DNA from: Trileptium ribeirensis
Lineage: Eukaryota > Nematoda > Enoplea > Enoplida > Thoracostomopsidae
DNA: 64,000 bases
Direction: 5' to 3'
Assembly: GCA_030248225.1 (NCBI GenBank)
Contig: JASANE010027831.1
Span: forward strand, 1-64,000
The notes beneath the pieces were generated by a model. It was not told where the DNA came from. It saw only the letters and a list, made by a program, of their open reading frames with translations, and ran no database searches. Shown here in pieces: positions 42,001 through 51,000 of this stretch (position 1 is the stretch's first letter; every line of letters starts with the position of its first letter). The position numbers and the translations under genes are program-made.

Positions 42001-45000
42001 CCTTGACAAATACAAATAATTATCTACATTAATGCAAACAGAAGTCTAAGGCGTAGTCATCAGAATATCATTATAGTTTATTGCCGTTTTGTCTTATAGA
42101 TCCTGGATGTTAGCAAACATAAATTAAACATGTGAATTCAAGGTAAGCTCCACAATGCAAGCATCCATCGGCACCCAATTTTCCACAAGATCCACAACAT
42201 TATTGCCCATTGAGCTAAAAGGTATACCATAAATTAGCTCTACTTTTGTGGGAATATATTGGGTAAAATGCGTAAATTTTGTTGCTAAATTTTTTAAGAC
42301 AGGTTTTATCTAAAATACGCGGCGTTCACGTTATAATGTCCCCGCTGCTTGGAACTTATCTCCCCTGTAGTCGTGACCCTACCGTATAGACTGCCGGGTG
42401 TCACGCATGCTCTAAATCTATTTGAGAGGTTGTACGACATACCACTAGCTACGATAGTTTTTCTTTACAGTGTCTTACTAAACTTTACCAATTTGGCGCG
42501 AACTACCTGTAACGGACACCATTTGTAGCTAATGCGGTTTATTAGGCAACTGTTCTGTGTAGTTTTTTAATTCTTGATATTTGTATATAGACCATATAAC
42601 CGTTGGTGAAATAATGCCACACACTATCAATCAAACTGCAAGAAGATACGCTGTGCTTGACGCTGTCGAGAAGCGGCAACACCCCAGCAGCTACCTTTGC
42701 CAATTTATAAAAAATTATAAAAACATGAGGGTATCAAAGATACCCTGTTGTCGACAGTGTGCCTGACACTGTGTGGTGTACATAGGTTCCAAACGTTGTG
42801 GACATTATAACGTGCACACCACATTAGTTATATATCCAATTTTTTCTTGTATGTGAAAGAACAAAACATTGTTTTAACAATTGTAAATCAGAAATGGATA
42901 AGCGGATTCTTCTAATTATTTTTGTTTGATGTGCTTAGCGGTTGGCATATATAGCACGCATGCGTGTTTGTCTTTAAGGCTACTCGGTGAGGAACTAGTT
43001 TTGAATAGCCCTGTATTCATGCCAAATTAAATCAACTCATATTTGAATGTGATCATTTGGAAATTGAGAATAAAACTAGATTCATTTAGCCGAAATTTTC
43101 TTAGAGAACATGTGTACTATTAGAATTATTAATAAATATATTAATTTTTGCATCTGAAAAACACTGCTTCACGCTGCTACACTTTTTGTATCTGAAAAAA
43201 AAACCTGCTCAGCACTGATGCTTTGGACCAAAATCAATGCAAGGCTAGCCAAGCATTTTATTTCGATGAACCCACCTTTTTGTTCTTTATTGATGATGAG
43301 TTATTCAACATTACTTTTCTTAAAATAGATTCCTAATTTATTTGCGTTAATTTTACTAAATTATTAAAATATATAGATTAAAACACACGAATGTCATATT
43401 TAATCTATTTAAATCCACCTTCGTTTGCTTGATGACCGGCAATTGGCGTTGGCAAATCATCTACAAACTCGATGCTTGCATTGTCGTCTTTTTCTTCATC
43501 GCTAACAAGGACTGCAGTTTCGGAGGAATGCTCAAATGTCGTTGTTGATAGTTGCTGAAGCTCACTTAGGTATAGATGCAACGAAGCTGAACTCGATGCA
43601 TTCGATGTGGGCGAACCGTGTGAGCCACCGTTGTTTGCTCCGTTCGTTTCGGGTAAAATTTCTCTCCAACATATATGGCATCGGCATTGTTTTTTGCTGA
43701 CTACAATATTGAAAAACTAAGTAAGTTTTTGTCAAGCAATGAACAACTACTAAATTATAACTTCCTGGCCGTATTTTTTGCAACAGCGAACTTAAGTAAT
43801 ATGCAGCGGTTACACTTTTAATTGTAAAACTGTTGGCAGGACACCATATTAATATATGTTGTACGCAAAAATTGAGAATGTCATAAATTTAAGCAATCCG
43901 CAAAACAACCCTAACACTTATCAGTAAAACATTAAATTCCTGCTAAAATTCTGAAGCTTTTTGACTTTGTCTTACAAATTGTTCCGAGAGATCAGGGCAG
44001 AATAGATCTAATATTCTTAAACCGAAGTTGCAAACATATCAAAAAGGCGATTTCGACAAAGATAAGCAGAATTAGCACATTAGAAACAAAATGTGCAGAA
44101 ATACTACCAATGACAACGTACATCGGCTATTATCTATAAAACTCACATCGAATGCGTTCCCATTGTATTCGATCTGTAATTGATTGACGTACCAACGAAA
44201 TTGGCACGTTATAAAAGGTTGTATTCTCAAAAGTTTGCTAAATACTTTTCGATCTGAATCACTGGTCACATTGTTTTGCTCTTGTCACTTAGACATTGCA
44301 ATTCGTGAGAACTGTGTTTAAAGTAGCCGCAGACACTACTGTCGTATGAGTTCACGTCTATAAAGTTGTGGGAATCAACAATTTCAGTAAACTTGGGCAT
44401 TGTCGATAAAAATAAAAAAATTGTAATGGAAGCTGCTAATTTAAATCAGATTTATATTCACTAAATATAAATTAGCTCGAGTGTAGGAAAGTGGACACTG
44501 TTAACATTACATCTGATCGGGTCCGAACAGATCTGATGTTCTTCGAATCGGGCGTGTATTTTATATAGAGTGTGCACACTGCATCCGATCCGAATTCGAA
44601 CCGATCCGAAATAGTATGCGCAATCTTTTCGGATCCGATTCAGAAAAAGTAATGCGAAAAATAGATACATATACATACACACGAATACGATAACTATAAA
44701 AATTCTAATCGGATCGGTAGCAATGTCAATACAATTCTGATCGGATCGGATCGGTTGGAATGTGAACAGGGCCTAAGCTTCGGTTGATGTTTCGAGACAA
44801 GCAGTTTGGCTGTTTTTCATGTTTTAAAGAATTATTATAGCACTATATTATGTTCCCGATGTATACTGTTCCTAACATAGCAAAGCATAAGTTGGGTGTC
44901 GCATATGCGATAAGCAGTAGGGGAAAATTTTAATGCCCCAAAGAGTTCGCTCAATTACGCAGAGGTGGCCCGCATCCACCATGCTCAAATTATGATGCTG

Positions 45001-48000
45001 TAGCGCCACCCACTATCGTTTTCCCGACACTGCAGTCCCCGGTAACTAACTTTAGACTATCTTTATCTGTAAGCCTTATCTAGTTTCGATATTATATGAG
45101 ATGTTAATAGGTACATTATATTCCACGTCCCTAAAATTTGTTTAGCTTGAATAATTACTGACACGAAAATATTTGACCGTTAACTAATTTTACCAAAACC
45201 TAATAAATATGACAACTGTTTGCAAATCATTAAGAAACTATGTGTGGTTTAAATTATCTAAATAAAAACTTTAGATGAAAGCTTTGAACCTAGGCTGTCC
45301 ATGTGCAAAAGAAAATAGTATTCCTTTTAATGCAGTTTACTGTTATTTATGCGTCACGAGTAGGAAGACGAATGCATAAATGTAAGTTACAGAATACTAG
45401 CAAACATAGTGTACGCTGACCCTCCATTTGTCGAAACTAGCTTTTTATTAAGCGTTCAATTTGGAATGAAATTTCACCACGTTCAACTGTGCGGTAGAGT
45501 TAACCGCTAGTATCATCGCAGGCGGATCGCCGTTTTGAGGGGCTATTCGACGACAACGTTCGAGACTAATAATTATACCCATATCAGAACTATACATGTA
45601 AAATGTTAGGATTATTCCAGAAAGCTTGTCATGAGAAGCAGCGCTAGTAGCTCTGCACACAAATGCGGAGCGTGAAAACTGTCCAAAAGAATGTCACAGG
45701 AACTCTCCATTTTCAAACGAACAACACGAACGCATTTAATAACGGGATACATGGTGGGTTGCACGATAATGTCCTAAAAACCACACACAGAGTAGTCAAA
45801 TTTGTAATTGCTCTGATGAAACTCAAATTTCTATAATAATATAGTGTTGTGCGATGCGATAATACCTATAAATGCTTAAACTTTGTTTTCAATAGCGTGG
45901 AAATGTATCTTCTGTGAAAAAAATAAAGTGCGAATAATCTGATTTGGTTAGCTCTTTCTGACGTAATTGTATATCTCAGAACTTTCTGCTTAGTTATGGT
46001 ACAAATGGGTTGAAGGCGTGTAGTAACATAACACGAATTTAGACTTGTCTTGTTCCCTGTATCACATCTTGCGCTCTACTTTCCTATGAAAGAAACCGCA
46101 GTTTGGAGAAATAAGGATATCTAAAGTTCTTTCATCACTATATACAGGTTAGTGCTTGGCAACGACCAAAACGACAAAATTGATTCCAGAACAGTGAAAA
46201 TTGCATCGCATAAACCATATGTGTCTAAGGTTCGTCGGCTTAGGGACTGTGCAGTCGGCGGCTGGGGAGGTCGTCGTGGGAAGGTCCTCAGGGGTAGACC
46301 TCTCATCTTCATTTTGCCAATTTGACACAATAGTATCTTTTACCATAATGGTGCCGATTTTACTCCAATTTTTTGCTTAAGATTTTCCGCGCGCTTTAGG
46401 TGCGCCACAGCGGGGGGAGGGCTGGATGCGGAACCTTCGGAGAGTGCAGAACCTTCGAGGGGGTCGCAGAACCTTCAGCGTAGGGCACACCCTTAGGAGG
46501 GTAACTCTCTACTCCCCTATCGACACCTATGGCACAAACCGTTTTCAGTTTTAGTAAAATTTTATAGCATATATTGATGCGTTCGCAATCGTAAAGACGT
46601 TTAACGTTTTGCTTCCTGAACTCGTTTACATTTTAAGTATGGATGAACAATTGTTGGTCGCCCCGAGCTACCGAACCCAGAAAGTTCACGTGAAAGTCAC
46701 GTTTACTAACCTTTGAGCTATCTATGACTTATTGCTCGTAACCTTTCTGGCTCCTCGCAAACTGAGGGAACAACAACATGCTGTCAATCGTGCAGCACTC
46801 GTCAAATTTTGCTAGTACAACACATTCAAACATAATTAGTTGTTCTTGGTTAATACTTCTCGCTGATTACGCAGAGTTTTAATTAAATCTACAATTATAT
46901 ACATAAAATAATCATTACCGAAACTTCCTCCAGCTGCCATTTGTGCGAACACTGCAATATCAATTTATAGAATATGTATAATGAACAAAATGTTTAACAG
47001 ATTACAGTGTTTAATGTAGAATGTATAAAGTTTAACAAACATTACAGTAGCAATAAACTGAGCGATGAATCTCACGAGGCATTCTTTCACGATTATGCAG
47101 TAGGACCGTTAAGGTTTAATTTAATGCTTGGTGGATGGTTTCTGTGTAAAGAAAACTTTTACTCTAAAATTTTCTGTGTAAAAAATATTTATAGTAAAAC
47201 TAAACAAATTAAATGTATATTCATTAACTACATTTGCTACATATTCACACTTCGAATTTATTATCGACTATTTTGTTGCGCCACGTATATCTGCATGCAC
47301 GTAATCTTGACGTTCAATAAACTTTGACTTGAATTTGACTACATGCACTATGAAAATTCGAGTAGTTTTCAAGTGATAAATTGCCATCAAATGCAACAAA
47401 ACAAAGGAATGTCGCTCCAAAAATGCAGGTTTATCAAAGATTTCACTACAAAAAAATTACGGCAACGTGAGTCTTTCGAGAAGCTATGTACAGTAGCAAT
47501 TAACCAATAAAATGCGTAGTTGACATTGTAATTCGACGCCATGACCTATTAATGACACCGCTATATTTGCAAATAGAATTGGTTGTCATAGCCGTTACTA
47601 CGCAGTGCTTTGACAATTGATATATGATACACCAATAAGTTAGCGCAAAACAATCACTGTGTTAAAAATAAACTTGAATTTCGTTATGTATAAATGGATA
47701 AAGTTTTCCATATTTTAATTATAGTGGTCAAATTATCGTTTGTGCTGTTTGAGCTGTATCAATTTCAGCATCATTGTTTCAACACATGTATAAACCAAGA
47801 GACTTATTCGAATAATAATTTTTGAATAAATGTGAATGTTGTTATCTGAGTGTAATATACATATAAACTTTTCGATACTTTAAATAATGAAAGATCCATT
47901 ATGGTTTGCGTTCATTAAACGTTTGCCATTTGAAATAACCTGTACTCCGTGCAACCTTGAACAATCCTTGATGCAGTGGCGATTAAAACCTGAATCGTTT

Positions 48001-51000
48001 TGGTGCAAAGCTCGCGCACTTACCGCTACGCTATTTATAAGTTGTTATTAGGTTTCCTACAGAATCTCGCAAAGCGAAAGAATAACAAGCCAAGTGGCAC
48101 GCATGCGCCACGACAGACTTAGACGTACACAATGTACAACGTTTTACAGTATGAGGCAAATGTGTTACATTAGGAGGCAAAGTGTTAGGCTTTTATAATT
48201 TCAGTATCGTTTCGGTATGTGATAAGTCAATAACTTAATCGAAAAGTAGTCACTGAATAAACGAGAATATTGAAATGCGAGCTTAAAGGCGTGTTCATAC
48301 GCTCAAACGTTTTGCTCAAAATTTGAGCTTAAAATTTGATCTCAAAATTTGATTATATTTTGATCATAATTTGGCCAAAAATTGACTGCATTTGTAATTA
48401 AAAAATGAGGCAAAATATGCTTCGAAGTTTTAGCTCAAATCCTAAGCTCGAAAATTTTTCAAGATGTTTCATATGTTCCTTGTCCCTGATTAGCTAAAGC
48501 AATATGCTATAATAGCTTGATTAATGCTCACACGTTCAAACTCAATAAAATGGTAAAAAAAGTGCTTTCAAATTTTGAGCAAACAATTTGAGCGCGGGAG
48601 GACACCTTTATATCTCACGGTCAAATTTTTGAATAATCACTGTTTCAACTTATGGTACCTTGTTTACAACCCGGACAGTCAATCCAGCGAACTATCGGAC
48701 TCGTAGGCTGTGCTACATTTTCATTCAAACCGTATCCTCGAGAGACTCTGTCTTTTAGACATTTTTCAATAGAGTGACTTCCGTTTATCCGCTCCCGATA
48801 TTCTCTACCGCCGTACGCCTCTTCAGCTGGCGCGACAACGTAAGTTGTTGTGGTAATAGTATCCGTAATGGCTTCGCTGTTCGCCTTTGAATGGTCTGGC
48901 TTTGCAAATTTGCCGGCAGGAAATTGTGGTGTATTGCCTTCTATAAATATTTGTAAATATTATAAATGCCAGATTGTTCTAAATTTCACAGCGTGTGTAG
49001 TTATTCGGCGTTATGTTACACGATTTTCAGCCCACTAAAAGCCTAATTTTTACATACAAGATTCGAAGTCATACCAATTTTATACCAATTGATCATTACA
49101 GTGTATATAAATATTTTAAGACCTGCAATAAAAATGAAAAAATACAAAAGTATTGTTGAAGCAATATAGCTCTCGATAAAACATAACGTCTTCTTGTGAG
49201 TCATTTTGTATTATACAATATGTTCCATCTATGCTAAATTAGAAGGTGTCCGCATATGTCTAAAGCTTGGCACTGTCCGAGTCTATATTACCGTCCGAAT
49301 TATTATATAAACATTGAATAATCATTGGGCAATACGGGTGACCGAACACAGACGGCATCATTTTAGTTTTTCTATAGCAATTTGCATTAATCGTACGGAG
49401 TGTTAGAAAGTACAAAACGAGATTAATAAAAGTACAAGTACATGTACTAAATAACAATTACAATGTCTAATTTACAAACTTTTCTCATTCTGCAATTATT
49501 AGGTTAATACTATTAGCAATTGGTGCAGAAATTTAGCATCTTGTTCAATCATATTCGCAGTGTTCGTATGCAATACGGGAGTACAACTATGCTCAGATGT
49601 GGTGAGATCATTGAACACACCATCATATGTGTAACGTGTTTGAAACAGTTAAGTATAATTGTAGAATTTATATTGGCTCTTTAATGTGGGGTCAGCACCA
49701 TGGGTGTAATATCACATGGGTCAGCACTTCGGGTAACGTCGGACAAGCGAATATGTCGGCACACTGTCTGTTTGTCTAGACCAACGTTTTGAATATGTTT
49801 TTAGCTAATTTGTTCCTTGACACAACTTATGAGGTTTCCATGTTTATCTATTTCTTAGTCATTATTTATGATTGGGAATTTGAAAGTTACGGTTTCGCAT
49901 ATCTGCGATTTTCAACACAATCTTAGGACTTTTCATAATTGTATACATCTTTGCTTTGATGCTTCGGAATTTAACCCGTTTTCCAACGTTAAATGCTATT
50001 CTACGCAACATTGTTAGTATTCGTAATAGACAAAATTATAAATTCCTTTATGAATATCATGTAAAATATTTCCGGATAGGTAAAAATTCATTTATTTCGA
50101 CACACATGTGGGCATATCTAGTTTACATGCCCAGCGATGGAGAGATTGTTGCACTAAAATTTTAGCAAAACAGGAGCTGCAATGTCTCTCAATATTAAAG
50201 AAAAATAAACGAGCTCTTTAAGACATTGTAGGAAACTCTTTGCTAATAATATTGAATATTTTTTAGATTGCTTCAAACGAACAGTATAAATTAGCAGTGC
50301 CTTTTGCTAACGACTTTGCAATTTCCGAAAGTTTTGTGTGTCTGAAAAAAGTATAACTTCAGTCTTCTTCCTAAAACCTTCCTGGTAGATTAAGTATTCC
50401 ATTTCATGATGAAAAATTGCTATCGGTATACAACTAACTTTGCATGTCAAGACGATCAAATTGTTTTTTAAATTCGGTTGCGTTGTTTGCGTAGGTTAAG
50501 CGTTCCAGACATGCCGCGTCATCTTTCACCGGTTTCTTTTGAACAACGTTGTTTTCCGCTGTAACAGCTATAGTCGCAGGAGCAGAAATCGCAGATGGCG
50601 CCTTGATATTGTCGTCCGCTTCATCGCCTAAGGTAATTGCTACATGAGATACTCCGTTAGTATTGGTGACCACAATTTTTGTTTGTGACAAGTCCTCACG
50701 AAACGTTACATCAGATTTTACTCTTGGTGGTGTTCCGATTGGATGTGGGGCCGGCGAATTTGACCGACTCACATGACCCAGATGTTGTTTTGCCTTCGGT
50801 TGGGACGACCCATTCTGCGACGAAAGCTCAGCATGCTGTACCGTTGAAACGGACGTGGTAGCCGCTGTGACAGTAGTCGCTCGAGGATGATGCTTCGAAT
50901 GAATACCGTGAATAGTAGCGGCTCTTCGAAATGTTTTTGTTAGCGCCCTGCAATATTAAATAGAAAGTCCACCAGCAAAGTTAAATACTGACAAAAATAG

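Noticed and set aside
46121..46346. Overlapping minus frames with WQNEDERSTPEDL and Pro-rich text
   Set aside because: No clear acceptor or donor, and the DNA lies in a GC-rich repeat patch with three GAACCTTC copies.
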